Below, piece after piece: positions 16,357 through 27,555 of a stretch of DNA of 37,027 nt. The position numbers were made by a program, and so were the translations under genes. This DNA comes from Dysgonamonadaceae bacterium. GTDB lineage: Bacteria; Bacteroidota; Bacteroidia; Bacteroidales; Dysgonomonadaceae. The notes below the pieces were generated by a model. That model saw nothing but the letters and a program-made list of their open reading frames with translations, was not told the origin of the DNA and ran no database searches. Location of the stretch: the NCBI GenBank assembly GCA_029264035.1, contig JARICS010000070.1:1-37027 (forward strand), given 5' to 3'. Position 1 is the stretch's first letter. Every line of letters begins with the position of its first letter.

Positions 16357-17523
16357 ATGGAGAAAAAGAAAAAGCAAATTGCCATTTTAGGTTCCACAGG
16401 TTCCATCGGTACTCAAGCACTAGATGTGATAGCTCAACACCCTAATAAATTTGAGGTGTACGCCCTAACGGCCAACAATAATATCAATTTGCTTATAGAA
16501 CAGGCAATAAAGTTTAAGCCCGAAGTTGTAGTTATTGCAAACGACAAAAACTATTTAGTTTTGAAGGATGCTCTGCAGGATTATCCTATAAAAGTGTGGG
16601 CAGGAATAGATGCTATTTCAGATGTAGTGCAAAGCGATCACATAGACGTAGTATTGGCAGCCATGGTTGGATTCTCTGGACTTAAATCTACAATAAGTGC
16701 ACTCAAATCGGGCAAAACTGTGGCACTGGCCAACAAAGAAACCTTGGTTGTAGCTGGCGAACAGATGATTGATTTAGCACTAAAAAATGGAGCTCCCATT
16801 TTGCCAGTAGATTCTGAGCATTCAGCTATTTTTCAATGTCTGAATGGTGAGGGAGTAAACAAAATAAATAAAATATGGCTAACTGCTTCGGGTGGTCCAT
16901 TCCGTAATTTCTCTATACAACAATTGCAGCGTGTATGCAAAGAGCAAGCACTCAATCATCCCAGTTGGAGTATGGGGGCAAAAGTCACCATTGACTCTTC
17001 AACCCTTATGAACAAAGGTCTTGAGATGATAGAGGCCAAATGGTTGTTCGATGTAGACCCTTCTCAAATTGAGGTGGTGGTACATCCGCAGTCTATAGTT
17101 CACTCTATGGTAGAGTTTGAAGACACCTCGGTGATAGCACAAATGGGAGTGCCCGATATGCGTATCCCCATTCAGTATGCATTTACATATCCCTATAGGT
17201 TGAAATCGAATTTTAAGACAGTCAACTTCTTCCAACTATCCAATCTTACCTTTGAAGAGCCAGACCTAAAAGTTTTCAGAAATCTCTCTTTTGCTTACGA
17301 TGCAATAAATAAAGGAGGTAATATGCCATGCATACTCAATGCTGCAAACGAAATTGCAGTAGAAAGCTTTTTGCAAGATAAAATTTCATATCTTGGCATG
17401 AGCGATGTTTTAGAGCAAACAATGCAGAAAGTATCGTTTATACAAAAGCCTTCACTCGACGATTATTTTGAGACTGACATGGAAGCGCGCAAAATAGCAG
17501 CAGATATAATAAACAAACTATAA
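16357..17523 (+). CDS. dxr: 1-deoxy-D-xylulose-5-phosphate reductoisomerase
   Basis: KQIAILGSTGSIGTQALDVI…LANKETLVVAGE…LPVDSEHSAIFQ…SSTLMNKGLEMIEA; start 16357 preferred because of promoter position. Confidence 0.96.
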   Translation: MEKKKKQIAILGSTGSIGTQALDVIAQHPNKFEVYALTANNNINLLIEQAIKFKPEVVVIANDKNYLVLKDALQDYPIKVWAGIDAISDVVQSDHIDVVLAAMVGFSGLKSTISALKSGKTVALANKETLVVAGEQMIDLALKNGAPILPVDSEHSAIFQCLNGEGVNKINKIWLTASGGPFRNFSIQQLQRVCKEQALNHPSWSMGAKVTIDSSTLMNKGLEMIEAKWLFDVDPSQIEVVVHPQSIVHSMVEFEDTSVIAQMGVPDMRIPIQYAFTYPYRLKSNFKTVNFFQLSNLTFEEPDLKVFRNLSFAYDAINKGGNMPCILNAANEIAVESFLQDKISYLGMSDVLEQTMQKVSFIQKPSLDDYFETDMEARKIAADIINKL

Positions 17524-17566
17524 ACAAGAAAATCTCAACTTTTTCAAATAATAAGTTACACAAACA

Positions 17567-19012
17567 ATGGAAACATTTTTAATAAAAGCAATACAACTCA
17601 TCTTGAGTTTGTCCATACTCGTTATAGTGCACGAATACGGGCATTATTTATTCTCAAGATTATTCAATATAAGAGTTGAGAAATTCTATATGTTTTTCAA
17701 TCCCTCTTTTTCAATTATACGTGCTAAGAAGATAAATGGCAAATGGAGAGTAAAACTATTCTCTAAAAATACGCCTGACTTAATCCCAAAGACAGGCGAA
17801 AATAAAATAGAACAATTACCCACAAGTAAATTGCCTAGCGAAGATTGGAACAAGCATGCAGACTCCACAGAGTGGGGTGTAGGTTGGGTTCCACTGGGAG
17901 GCTATTGCAAAATATCTGGAATGATTGATGAGTCTATGGACAAAGAGCAAATGAAACTGCCCCCACAACCATGGGAGTTTCGCTCTAAGCCAGCATGGCA
18001 AAGATTGCTAGTAATGACAGGTGGCGTTATGTTCAATCTGATTCTTGCTTTTTTTATCTATTCTATGATTATATTTACGTGGGGAGACAGCTATGTTCCT
18101 CTCAAAGATGTGAGTATGGGTATGGAGTATAGCCAAACGGCCAAAGATGTAGGCTTTCAAGATGGAGACATCATATTATATGCCGATGGAAAAGAGGTGA
18201 TAGACCGATTTGATTTGGTTGACAACTTTGCTAGTCAAGTAGTAGAAGCAGATATCGTAACTGTTTTACGTGATGGAAAAGAGGTGGAAATAGCAATGCC
18301 AGACAAATTTGTGCAAAAACTGATGGAAGAGAAACAGGGTTTTGCAGGCTATCGTGTACCAACAGTGGTTCAAGATGTAGATAAAGGGGGCTCGGCCGAG
18401 ACAAGCGGACTTGTTGCTGGAGATAGTTTAGTGGCTATTAATGGCGTAATTGTACCAACATTTATAGAATTTAGAACCGAGTTAGAAAAGTATAAGAACG
18501 ATCAGATACCAATGGATTTCTATCGCGACGGTATTTTAAATACACTTCCTATTAAGGTTAGTGAAACGGGTACAATAGGGATTGCTGTAAAAAACGCCAT
18601 ACCTACTGCCCGCGATGAATATTCATTTTTTGCATCTTTCCCGCAAGGAGTCAAATTTGGATGGCGTACACTTAAAGGGTATATTGTTCAGTTCAAATAT
18701 GTATTCACACCCGAAGGGGCATCTTCTCTAGGAGGATTTGGGGCTATTGGCAACTTCTTTCCTCCAATATGGGACTGGTATGCTTTCTGGAAAATGACTG
18801 CATTCTTATCTGTCATTTTAGCATTTATGAATATACTGCCCATACCTGCACTTGACGGTGGACATGTTATGTTCTTATTGTATGAAGTGGTGAGTCGCCG
18901 AAAGCCCAACGAAAGATTTATGGAATATGCTCAGATTGTTGGAATGATCTTCTTGTTCGGGCTACTCATCTATGTGAATGGAAACGATTTGTTTAAAGCT
19001 ATCTTTAGATAA
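17567..19012 (+). CDS. rseP: RIP metalloprotease RseP (site-2 protease)
   Basis: HEYGHYLFSRLF zinc motif, PDZ-like region (GLVAGDSLVAING), NILPIPALDGGH. Confidence 0.94.
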   Translation: METFLIKAIQLILSLSILVIVHEYGHYLFSRLFNIRVEKFYMFFNPSFSIIRAKKINGKWRVKLFSKNTPDLIPKTGENKIEQLPTSKLPSEDWNKHADSTEWGVGWVPLGGYCKISGMIDESMDKEQMKLPPQPWEFRSKPAWQRLLVMTGGVMFNLILAFFIYSMIIFTWGDSYVPLKDVSMGMEYSQTAKDVGFQDGDIILYADGKEVIDRFDLVDNFASQVVEADIVTVLRDGKEVEIAMPDKFVQKLMEEKQGFAGYRVPTVVQDVDKGGSAETSGLVAGDSLVAINGVIVPTFIEFRTELEKYKNDQIPMDFYRDGILNTLPIKVSETGTIGIAVKNAIPTARDEYSFFASFPQGVKFGWRTLKGYIVQFKYVFTPEGASSLGGFGAIGNFFPPIWDWYAFWKMTAFLSVILAFMNILPIPALDGGHVMFLLYEVVSRRKPNERFMEYAQIVGMIFLFGLLIYVNGNDLFKAIFR

Positions 19013-19035
19013 GCTTCATAGAAACTTTTAATTTT

Positions 19036-19989
19036 ATGCAAGTATCAAGATTAATTAAGAACAATGAAGGGAAGACAGCTTTCTCATTCGAGTTGCTACC
19101 TCCTCTAAAAGGAAACAGCATTCAACAAGTTTTTAATGTTATTGATCGTCTTAGAGAGTTCGAACCTAAATATATTAATATAACTACGCATCATAGCGAG
19201 AATGTATTTGAAGAGGGCAAAGATGGTAATCTGATAAAGCGCAATATTCGCAAACGCCCAGGATCTGTAGCTATTGCAGCTGCCATACAAAACAGATATG
19301 GCATAACTGCCGTTCCTCATATGATAAGTAAAGGCTTTGCTAAAGAGGAGACCGAGTATGCATTGCTGGATCTCTCTTTCCTTGGTGTTCACGACTTGTT
19401 GTTGCTTAGAGGCGACACTTCAAAACTAGACGAGGAACAACTGGCCATGGATAGTCATGACCATGCAACGGGTTTGCAAACACAGGTAAACAACTTCAAC
19501 AAAGGTATTGCATTTGATGGAACACCTTTTGCTGCTCCAGAATATCCTTTTTCTTATGGAATGGCTTGCTATCCGGAGTTGCATGCAGAATCGCCCGACA
19601 TGGAGTCAGAGCTTTTTTATTTAAAAAAGAAAGTTGAGAACGGAGCAGAATACTTGGTTACACAAATGTTTTTTGATAACGAAAAGTACTTTAACTTTGT
19701 TGAGCTGTGCAGAAAAGAGGGAATAACTGTACCAATAATACCAGGTATAAAGCCTATTCACCTCAAAAATCAACTATCAATACTTCCAAAGATTTTCAAA
19801 TCAAACATTCCGGAGGCTTTGGCCAAAGAGTTGCAAAATTGTAGTAATGATGACGATGCTAAACAAGTAGGTGCTGCATGGTGTATTGAGCAATGCAAAG
19901 AATTGGTAACTCATAAAGTACCAAGTATCCATTTTTACACATACATGGCTTCCGAAATTGTATATAAAGTGGCAAGTGAAATCTATTAA
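19036..19989 (+). CDS. metF: Methylenetetrahydrofolate reductase
   Basis: FSFELLPPLKG…DLLLLRGD…YLVTQMFFDNEKYFNF…IIPGIKPI. Confidence 0.94.
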   Translation: MQVSRLIKNNEGKTAFSFELLPPLKGNSIQQVFNVIDRLREFEPKYINITTHHSENVFEEGKDGNLIKRNIRKRPGSVAIAAAIQNRYGITAVPHMISKGFAKEETEYALLDLSFLGVHDLLLLRGDTSKLDEEQLAMDSHDHATGLQTQVNNFNKGIAFDGTPFAAPEYPFSYGMACYPELHAESPDMESELFYLKKKVENGAEYLVTQMFFDNEKYFNFVELCRKEGITVPIIPGIKPIHLKNQLSILPKIFKSNIPEALAKELQNCSNDDDAKQVGAAWCIEQCKELVTHKVPSIHFYTYMASEIVYKVASEIY

Positions 19990-20045
19990 TTTAATTGATT
20001 AATTAATGGGGAGTTTTCATCGCTTCATAAAAAAACTGTAATCTT

Positions 20046-21170
20046 ATGTATTTTAGAGACATAATTGGACTAACCGATATAAAGAAACATCTTATTGAAT
20101 CAGTTCAAAAAGGCTATGTACCTCATGCTCGTATGATTTATGGAGCTGAGGGAATAGGTAAATTGCCTTTGGCTATTGCTTATTCTCGCTATCTCAATTG
20201 TCTCAATCCTCACGACACTGATTCTTGTGGTGAGTGCAGTTCGTGCTCTAAATACGATAAGTTGGCTCACCCCGACCTGCACTTTGCGTTTCCGATGGTT
20301 CAGAAAAGAGCTGAGAAGTTAATGGTGTGCGACAATTATTTACCCCAATGGAGAGCTTTCTTAACCGAGAAGACCTATTTCAATTTAGGACAGTGGCTTC
20401 AATTTATCAATGCTAAGAATGCTCAAGGCATGATATATGCTCAAGAGAGCGAAGAGATTATCAGAAAGTTAAACTTGAAGGTTTACGAAGCCAAATACAA
20501 AATAATGATCGTGTGGCTTCCCGAAAAGATGAATATTGAATGTGACAACAAACTCTTGAAAATGATTGAAGAGCCACCAGCTCACACCATTTTCTTATTA
20601 GTTTCTGAAGATTTAGACAAAGTTATACCCACCATCAAATCCCGTTGTCAACCCATCTATATCAAGCCTATTGAACATAGTGCTATGATTACCGCCATTC
20701 AGCACAATTACAACCTTACGGCTAGCGATAGCCATTCTGTAGCTCATATTGCCAATGGAAGTTTCTCAAAAGCTATTGAATTAATTGAATCGTCTGATGA
20801 TTCTCAAATGCTTCTCAATCTTTTCAGTAAGATGATGGGTGCTGCGTATTCAAAGAATATAAAGCTGATAAAAGAAGTTGCTGATGTGTTATCTAAAACT
20901 GGCAGGGAGGTTCAGAAAAGTTTTCTCATCTTCACACTACGCATGTTTAGAGAATACTTTGTAAAGAACTTCAATGTGCCCGAACTAGTATATCTTAATA
21001 GAGCCGAACAACAACTGGGACAGCAATATTCAGGTACTATAAACGAGACTAATATAGAAGTTTTGGTTGATGAGTTCTCTTTAGGACACAGACAAATAGA
21101 ACAAAATGGAAATGCTAAAATCATTTTTTTAGATTTATGTTTGAAGTTAACTATGCTAATAAAAAAATAA
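20046..21170 (+). CDS. holB: DNA polymerase III subunit delta'
   Basis: HARMIYGAEGIGKLPLAIAYSRYLNC; zinc motif CGECSSCSKYDKLAHPD; LLKMIEEPPAHTIFLLVSED; KSRCQP. Confidence 0.9.
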   Translation: MYFRDIIGLTDIKKHLIESVQKGYVPHARMIYGAEGIGKLPLAIAYSRYLNCLNPHDTDSCGECSSCSKYDKLAHPDLHFAFPMVQKRAEKLMVCDNYLPQWRAFLTEKTYFNLGQWLQFINAKNAQGMIYAQESEEIIRKLNLKVYEAKYKIMIVWLPEKMNIECDNKLLKMIEEPPAHTIFLLVSEDLDKVIPTIKSRCQPIYIKPIEHSAMITAIQHNYNLTASDSHSVAHIANGSFSKAIELIESSDDSQMLLNLFSKMMGAAYSKNIKLIKEVADVLSKTGREVQKSFLIFTLRMFREYFVKNFNVPELVYLNRAEQQLGQQYSGTINETNIEVLVDEFSLGHRQIEQNGNAKIIFLDLCLKLTMLIKK

Positions 21171-21260
21171 ATTGTTATATTGCAGTGGATTTAAACAATA
21201 AAAAGCAAAAAACCTGTTTATCAATGTTTTTATTGAAGGCGGGTTTACTATATATATATA

Positions 21261-22469
21261 ATGGAATACGAAATAGATAAAGAATCACTAGGAGCATTTA
21301 ATGCTGAGAGTGTCTTAATAAATAAAGCAAACAGAGAGCGCTTAAAATGCCGTAGTTTTAATGCAAAACTTCATACATACAATTGGCTTGAAGACTATCC
21401 CGAAATGCAGGATTTAACCAATTTAGTAGAAGTTCAGTTTAAAAACACACGCAAGTGCTTTTATGTAAATAGCAACAATATAGAGCTTACTCAAGGCGAT
21501 ATGGTTGCAGTTGAGGCTTTACCAGGCCACGATATAGGCACAGTAACACTTACAGGAAAATTGGTGTTGTTGCAAATGAAGAAAAATCATTTTCGTCCCG
21601 ACGAAAATGGACTACGACGTATTTACAGAATTGCTCGTGAGGGTGATTTAGAGAAATACAATTTGGCTAAATCTCGCGAAGAGATTACAATGATCCGTTC
21701 TAGAGAAATAGCCCAAGATCTTGGATTAGACATGAAGATTGGTGATGTAGAATATCAAGGAGACGGCAACAAGGCCATCTTTTATTACATTGCCGATGAG
21801 CGTGTCGATTTTAGAGAACTCATAAAGATCCTTGCTAGTGAGTTTAGAGTGAAAGTAGAGATGAAACAGATTGGTGCAAGACAAGAGGCTGGCCGTATAG
21901 GTGGTATTGGTCCTTGTGGGCGTCAATTGTGTTGTAGTGGATGGCTCACAAACTTTGTTTCTGTGTCAACATCTGCCGCTCGTATTCAAGAACTATCCAT
22001 CAATCCACAGAAATTAGCAGGACAATGTGCTAAGCTAAAGTGTTGTCTCAACTATGAGGTCGATTCTTATATTGAAGCTCAAAAGAAGCTTCCTTCTCGC
22101 GAGGTTCCTTTAGAAAGCAAAGACGGATTTTACTATCACTTCAAAACAGACATCTTTTCTGGAATGATGACCTATTCTATGGGTCGAAACTCATTGTCCA
22201 ATTTAGTGACAATACACAAAGATAGGGTCTTTGAAATAATCAATTTGAATAGAAAAGGCATAAAGCCCAACACTTTAATTTCCGAAACACAAGAGAGTCA
22301 AGTTCCAAAAGAAGTTTATGGAGGAAACTCTTTAAATGATGACAGCATTACCCGTTTTGACAATTCGGCGAAAAGTAATCCTAAGAAGAAAAGAAGAAAG
22401 TCATCTGTGCGTCGTCGAAACAAAAACAACCCTAATCAAAATAAAGGTCCTGCTAAGGATGATAAATAA
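21261..22469 (+). CDS. ricT: PSP1-domain regulatory protein (RicT/YaaT)
   Basis: GRIGGIGPCGRQLCCSGWL…AGQCAKLKCCLNYE cysteine signature. Confidence 0.92.
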   Translation: MEYEIDKESLGAFNAESVLINKANRERLKCRSFNAKLHTYNWLEDYPEMQDLTNLVEVQFKNTRKCFYVNSNNIELTQGDMVAVEALPGHDIGTVTLTGKLVLLQMKKNHFRPDENGLRRIYRIAREGDLEKYNLAKSREEITMIRSREIAQDLGLDMKIGDVEYQGDGNKAIFYYIADERVDFRELIKILASEFRVKVEMKQIGARQEAGRIGGIGPCGRQLCCSGWLTNFVSVSTSAARIQELSINPQKLAGQCAKLKCCLNYEVDSYIEAQKKLPSREVPLESKDGFYYHFKTDIFSGMMTYSMGRNSLSNLVTIHKDRVFEIINLNRKGIKPNTLISETQESQVPKEVYGGNSLNDDSITRFDNSAKSNPKKKRRKSSVRRRNKNNPNQNKGPAKDDK

Positions 22470-22929
22470 ATTTACTCGTTCTTTTATTGGTCTGATTTTA
22501 TTTGGTTGCATGTGTTCATGTAATCAAGGAGAAGCTTATTATCAATTCAGACAGATACCACAAAACGAATGGAGCAAAGATCAAGAACTCTTCTTCACAT
22601 TAGATTCTGTAACTATCAACCCAAAGCATAACTATGCACTATCGATAGAGATATCCCATAATATAGGCTATTCATACAAAAATTTGTTTTTATATATAGA
22701 TCACACTCTTCAAGATAGTATATTAGTGAGAGATACACTAGAGTGTATGTTGGTAGACGATTTAGGTAAATGGTATGGCAGTGGCAATGGTGCTACAAGA
22801 CAATTGTCAGTGTTGTATAAAACCAATCAAAAAATAGACACCGCATTGCACAACGAAGTTATTATTCGTCATGCAATGCAAGATCTAAAATTGAAAGGGA
22901 TAGAAAAGATTGGATTAAAAATCTATTAA
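22459..22929 (+). CDS. gldH: Gliding motility lipoprotein GldH
   Basis: Lipoprotein start MINKFTRSFIGLILFGCMCSC; overlaps the ricT end by 11 bp; position after ricT. Confidence 0.75.
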   Translation: MINKFTRSFIGLILFGCMCSCNQGEAYYQFRQIPQNEWSKDQELFFTLDSVTINPKHNYALSIEISHNIGYSYKNLFLYIDHTLQDSILVRDTLECMLVDDLGKWYGSGNGATRQLSVLYKTNQKIDTALHNEVIIRHAMQDLKLKGIEKIGLKIY

Positions 22930-22949
22930 CCTTTCTATTTATTAGTCTC

Positions 22950-24311
22950 TTACTTTTTTCCTTTCTTCTCTTTTTTAGCAGCTTCTAGAGGTTTAGCCGG
23001 TCCTACAAGCTTCTCCACATTTCTGTCAATTACTGTTTTCAGTTCAGCCTGTAACTTTTTTATTTCAAGCGCTTGATTGTTTATTGTAAGCAGAAGCGCA
23101 TTCAACTCTTCATTCTCAACTGAATCTGGATATTGAGCTTTAACTCTACCAATAAAATCGCTCAACACATTCATGTAGTTGTTAAAAGCATCGTAAGGCG
23201 ATGGATATGGGCTAAACTGAGCGTGAACTGCCCCATCTGAAAAGTGCTTGGTGGACATATAGTAAAAGTGATCGCTGGCTTGCAAGTACAACCAGTCCTG
23301 CTTTAATCGTCTATCGTTACACATGCGTAATCTTTCACCAATATTGTATAGTGTTTTATAGGCTTCTTTCTGCAGCGTATTTCCAATCCATGCGCTTAGA
23401 TCGCGCTCTTCATCGGCCCAAGAAATAGGATGCGGCACACTCAATTCACCAACAGGTTTGTGTTCATCCATTACTTCAGAAGGAGTTGCAAACTTCATTC
23501 CTTTTTCAAAAGCAAAATGGGGTAGAGCTTTCATGAATTCAAAAATGCCTGTGTGAGAAGGCTGCATGCTTCCAAAAGTCTCATAATTCATGAAAAGATT
23601 AACCACTTCTTCCTCGGCTGGCAAATCATCAATCCATTGGATAAACTTATCTGCTGTTAGTGGATATTCGCTCCAATTATAATTGGAGAAACGAAACATG
23701 ATATCGTCACTAAACCTAGAGTTCTTGAGTAGTAGTTTCAATTTTGGTTCTAGTGAAGATGTATAAACAAAATTGGAACTTTTCCAACCCAATACATGTT
23801 TGGCACCTTCAGTAATCATTTTATCATATCCCATCTCATAAACAGCCTTTCCAATATCGTCTGAGTATATTAGTTCTGTGTTTCTAAATGTAGTGGGTTT
23901 TTGATCAAACAACATTTCAATTTTATCGGCGTGTTGTTTTACTTGATTTTTGAAATCTATGGGGTCTATCATAGATGCTAGAGAGTGGGCATACGTTTCT
24001 GCAAGAAATTCTACATTCCCTGTGTTGGCTAACTGTCTTAGTCCGTCTATAACTTCTGGAGCATATATTTCCAACTGCTCTAAGGCGGTTCCCGAAATAG
24101 AAAATGCAACTTTGAAGCGTCCTTTATACTGATTGACTAAATCAAAAAGCATCCTATTGGCCGGAATAAATGAATTAGCTGCAATCTTTTGCATGATGTC
24201 TTCATTAGAAAAGTCATCGTAGTAATAGTGATCTTTACCTATATTGAAGAATCTGTATCGTTTCAACCTAAATGGTTGATGTATTTGAAAATAAAAGCAA
24301 ATTGTCTTCAT
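22950..24311 (-). CDS. Glycoside hydrolase family 57 alpha-amylase-like protein
   Basis: MKTICFYFQIHQPFRLKRY…ETYAHSL…FRNTELIYSDD…MNYETFG. Confidence 0.92.
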   Translation of the reverse strand: MKTICFYFQIHQPFRLKRYRFFNIGKDHYYYDDFSNEDIMQKIAANSFIPANRMLFDLVNQYKGRFKVAFSISGTALEQLEIYAPEVIDGLRQLANTGNVEFLAETYAHSLASMIDPIDFKNQVKQHADKIEMLFDQKPTTFRNTELIYSDDIGKAVYEMGYDKMITEGAKHVLGWKSSNFVYTSSLEPKLKLLLKNSRFSDDIMFRFSNYNWSEYPLTADKFIQWIDDLPAEEEVVNLFMNYETFGSMQPSHTGIFEFMKALPHFAFEKGMKFATPSEVMDEHKPVGELSVPHPISWADEERDLSAWIGNTLQKEAYKTLYNIGERLRMCNDRRLKQDWLYLQASDHFYYMSTKHFSDGAVHAQFSPYPSPYDAFNNYMNVLSDFIGRVKAQYPDSVENEELNALLLTINNQALEIKKLQAELKTVIDRNVEKLVGPAKPLEAAKKEKKGKK

Positions 24312-24340
24312 ATTTTATTGTTTTTCAGTCTTTGGTTTAT

Positions 24341-25600
24341 CTATTTTACAAATTTATTATAAATATCACGTACCTCTTGGCCAGCGTATTCCCATTTTAT
24401 TTCATCCACCTCTTTTTTACCTTCTACTCGTAGAAAGTCTGCCATACCTGGATATGTGCAGATAGAGTATATGGCATCAGCCATCCCATCTACATCCCAA
24501 TAATCAGTTTTGATTACATTATCCAATATTTCAGAACATCCAGATTGGTATGAAATGATGGATGGAACTCCACATTGCATTGCCTCTAAGGGCGATATGC
24601 CAAAAGGCTCTGATACGGATGGCATCACATAAACATCGCTGGAGTTGAGCATCTCGTATACCTGATTTCCTTTTAAGAACCCAGTAAAATGAAATTTATC
24701 AGCAATGCCTCTGTCTGCTACTAGTCTAACCATTTTGTCCATCATGTCTCCACTACCAGCCATAACGAAACGTATATGGTTAGAGTTTTTTAGAACCTGT
24801 GTTGCTGCATCCACAAAATATTCTGGACCTTTTTGCATGGTTATTCTTCCCAAAAAGGTTACAACCTTTTCAGGCACTTTGGTCAGTCTCTCTATGGCAA
24901 CTTTTTCAGGACTAAGGGGTTCAACCGCATTGTGCACAGTGGTTACTTTGCTTGGGTCTTGATGATACTTTTCTATAACTATTTTTCGTGTTAGATTGCT
25001 CACACAAATAATATGATCAGCATGATCCATTCCATTTTTCTCAATATTGTAAACCAAAGGGTTTACTTTACCTCCACTTCTGTCAAAATCAGTTGCATGA
25101 ACGTGTATTACGAGTGGTTTGCCTGTCACAGATTTTGCATGCAATCCAGCTGCATATGTCAACCAATCGTGTGAGTGTATGATATCAAAATCGTAGGTTC
25201 GTGCTATTACACCTGCTACTATGGAGTAATTGTTGATCTCTTCTAATAAGTTATTAGGATATTTTCCAGAAAACTCAATACACCCCAAGTCATTAGTGTT
25301 CATGTAATTGAAGTCAGCGTAAATATTATCTCTTAAATTGAAATATTCTTGCGGATCCATGAATTTCTCTAATCTATCCTTAGCTGTTTCCCATGACACA
25401 TCGCGCCAAACTATGGGGGTGTTGTTAGCTCCTATAATTTTAAGGAAGCTTTGATCTTCATCACCCCAAGGCTTCGGTATTACAAATGTGATATCCATAT
25501 CTTCTTGAGTTGACATGCCACGTGTTAATCCATAACTCGCAGTGCCAAGGCCTCCTAATATGTGGGGAGGGAATTCCCATCCAAACATGAGTGCTTTCAT
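24341..25600 (-). CDS. Glycosyltransferase, glycogen synthase-like (GT4)
   Basis: MFGWEFPPHILGGLGTASYGL…HSHDWLTYAAG…FLGRITMQKGPEYFVDA…EPFGISPLEAMQCGVP. Confidence 0.92.
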   Translation of the reverse strand: MKALMFGWEFPPHILGGLGTASYGLTRGMSTQEDMDITFVIPKPWGDEDQSFLKIIGANNTPIVWRDVSWETAKDRLEKFMDPQEYFNLRDNIYADFNYMNTNDLGCIEFSGKYPNNLLEEINNYSIVAGVIARTYDFDIIHSHDWLTYAAGLHAKSVTGKPLVIHVHATDFDRSGGKVNPLVYNIEKNGMDHADHIICVSNLTRKIVIEKYHQDPSKVTTVHNAVEPLSPEKVAIERLTKVPEKVVTFLGRITMQKGPEYFVDAATQVLKNSNHIRFVMAGSGDMMDKMVRLVADRGIADKFHFTGFLKGNQVYEMLNSSDVYVMPSVSEPFGISPLEAMQCGVPSIISYQSGCSEILDNVIKTDYWDVDGMADAIYSICTYPGMADFLRVEGKKEVDEIKWEYAGQEVRDIYNKFVK

Positions 25601-25614
25601 AATCTATCTGTTTC

Positions 25615-27555
25615 TTAGTTATATTCTTTCATTATTTTCTTTGCACGAAGTAGTTCTGCCACACTCATTGCAAATGAATATGCACCATGTGCTATAAATG
25701 GAGGACTAGAGTCGTACAATTCAGAGATGCTACCAATACAATCGTTCGACATTTCATTCTCCATATCTACCATTATTCTATCTACTAGAGACAAACCGCT
25801 ACGTTTATATACTTTGAGATATGCCTCTATATAAGGGCCTAATAGCCATGGAAAGGCTGGACCATTAAAGTAAGTATACTCTTTCTCTCCTGGATTGCTA
25901 GAAAAATAAGGTTTAAATTTCTCATCCTTGGGGCTCAAAGATCTTATACCACAGTTGGTGAGCAACTCCTTAGTCGCAAAGTCAACTATCGAACGCATTC
26001 TATGTTTCTCAAGCGGAGAGTGGTCAAGCGATACTGCAAACAGCATGTTGGGTCTTAGGCTCCAATCGGAGTGTGCACCATCTACAAAATCAAACAAATA
26101 GCCAGCACTGTTTAAAAACACTGAGGTGAAGGACTCTTTCACGATATCACTTTTTTGTGATAGTTGATACTCCATTGTTGAATCACCTTTGGTTTTGTAA
26201 ATTTCCTCACCAAATTTAAGTGCGTTGTACCACAAAGCATTAAACTCAACCAAGTAGCCCGAACGAGGTACTGCTGGTCGTCCATCTAATATCGAGTTCA
26301 TCCAACTTACAGGTCTCGAGTGTCCGTAAGTTGTTACTAAACCATTGTCTGGATCTACTCGTAAATTAAGCTGCTTATTATTCAATATGTATTCTATGAT
26401 TTCTAAAACAAGATCTGAATATTTTCGATAGAATTCTTCGGGTCTTTCTTTAGCATATTGTTGTAAAGCCCAAACAGCCCAAAGGGGTAAATCGGGATCG
26501 GTTATTTGCTTCAATAAACCATCGGAAGGTTTGCCAGCCATCACCGTTCTGATTTGAATAATAGCAGTGTCCATTATTTTTTCAAAATCATCAACACGTC
26601 CCACAGCTAGTGTGCAGCCGGGGAGCGATATAAATTGATCTCGCGCTCGCACTTTGAACCATGGGTAACCTGCAAGTAAATACTGCTCGCCTGGCTTAGG
26701 AATATAAAAGAACTGATGACTAGAGTTTTTCAAGCAGTTGTAGAATGACTTGCGTGGTGTTCTCTTTTTTATTTCATGCTCAAATTCATTCTCTAGCTCT
26801 TTTGTCTCTTTCAGGACATCACCAGCCGAGAATATAATTGAATCACCTTTCTTTATCGGCATTTCAAAATAACCAGGCACATACAAATCTTCCTTGTAAG
26901 TGTCACCCGCTTGCATATCTTGCAAATATTCAATTCCTTTGTTCCAGTGAGGTTGATACACAAAGTCCGCTTCAGTGTTGAATTGCATGTATAACTCAGG
27001 ATACCCTTCATACATACAGGTGCTAATGCCGTTTTCAATTTCCCTGTAAGATTTATCTGCTTTATCATTTTCTTGGGTCAATTTAAATACATTTCTAAAT
27101 GCTAGAAATGGTTTAAATCTAATGGTTGTAGGAGAGTGTGCTTCTATTAATTTGTAGCGTATCATCACTGAGTTGTTTTGTGATGAAAACAATATTTCTT
27201 TTGACAAAACTACCCCACCAACACGATAAATAGTTATTGGAATACTCTCGCTACTAAATTCACGAATGTATTTGTGTCCACGAGGGCTATAGTTATCTCC
27301 TGTGTATTTGTGAATTCCCAAGTTAAATTCAGCTCCATGTTGAATTACAGTCTCGTCAAATGACGACAATATCAAGTGATTATCATCATCAAGTGCTGGT
27401 ACCGGCATAACCAATAATCCCTGGTACTTAGTTGTATTGCATCCTGAAATGGATGTGTTATGATAAGCCCCTTTTCTATTAGTTCGCAACACATTGCGGT
27501 ATAATGAATATTCGAGGCTTATGATTAAATCTTTATCGAATTTAAGATAACTCAT
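25615..27555 (-). CDS. Glycogen debranching enzyme (amylo-alpha-1,6-glucosidase type)
   Basis: NRKGAYHNTSISGCNTTKYQGLLV…AGYPWFKVRARDQFISLPG…DGRPAVPRSGYLVEFNALWYNAL. Confidence 0.92.
   Translation of the reverse strand: MSYLKFDKDLIISLEYSLYRNVLRTNRKGAYHNTSISGCNTTKYQGLLVMPVPALDDDNHLILSSFDETVIQHGAEFNLGIHKYTGDNYSPRGHKYIREFSSESIPITIYRVGGVVLSKEILFSSQNNSVMIRYKLIEAHSPTTIRFKPFLAFRNVFKLTQENDKADKSYREIENGISTCMYEGYPELYMQFNTEADFVYQPHWNKGIEYLQDMQAGDTYKEDLYVPGYFEMPIKKGDSIIFSAGDVLKETKELENEFEHEIKKRTPRKSFYNCLKNSSHQFFYIPKPGEQYLLAGYPWFKVRARDQFISLPGCTLAVGRVDDFEKIMDTAIIQIRTVMAGKPSDGLLKQITDPDLPLWAVWALQQYAKERPEEFYRKYSDLVLEIIEYILNNKQLNLRVDPDNGLVTTYGHSRPVSWMNSILDGRPAVPRSGYLVEFNALWYNALKFGEEIYKTKGDSTMEYQLSQKSDIVKESFTSVFLNSAGYLFDFVDGAHSDWSLRPNMLFAVSLDHSPLEKHRMRSIVDFATKELLTNCGIRSLSPKDEKFKPYFSSNPGEKEYTYFNGPAFPWLLGPYIEAYLKVYKRSGLSLVDRIMVDMENEMSNDCIGSISELYDSSPPFIAHGAYSFAMSVAELLRAKKIMKEYN

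Noticed and set aside
22950-27555. GH57 / GT4 / debranching enzyme cluster as a novel polysaccharide system
   Set aside because: Consistent with the known Bacteroidetes glycogen-metabolism cluster; no SusC/SusD or other unusual partners present.
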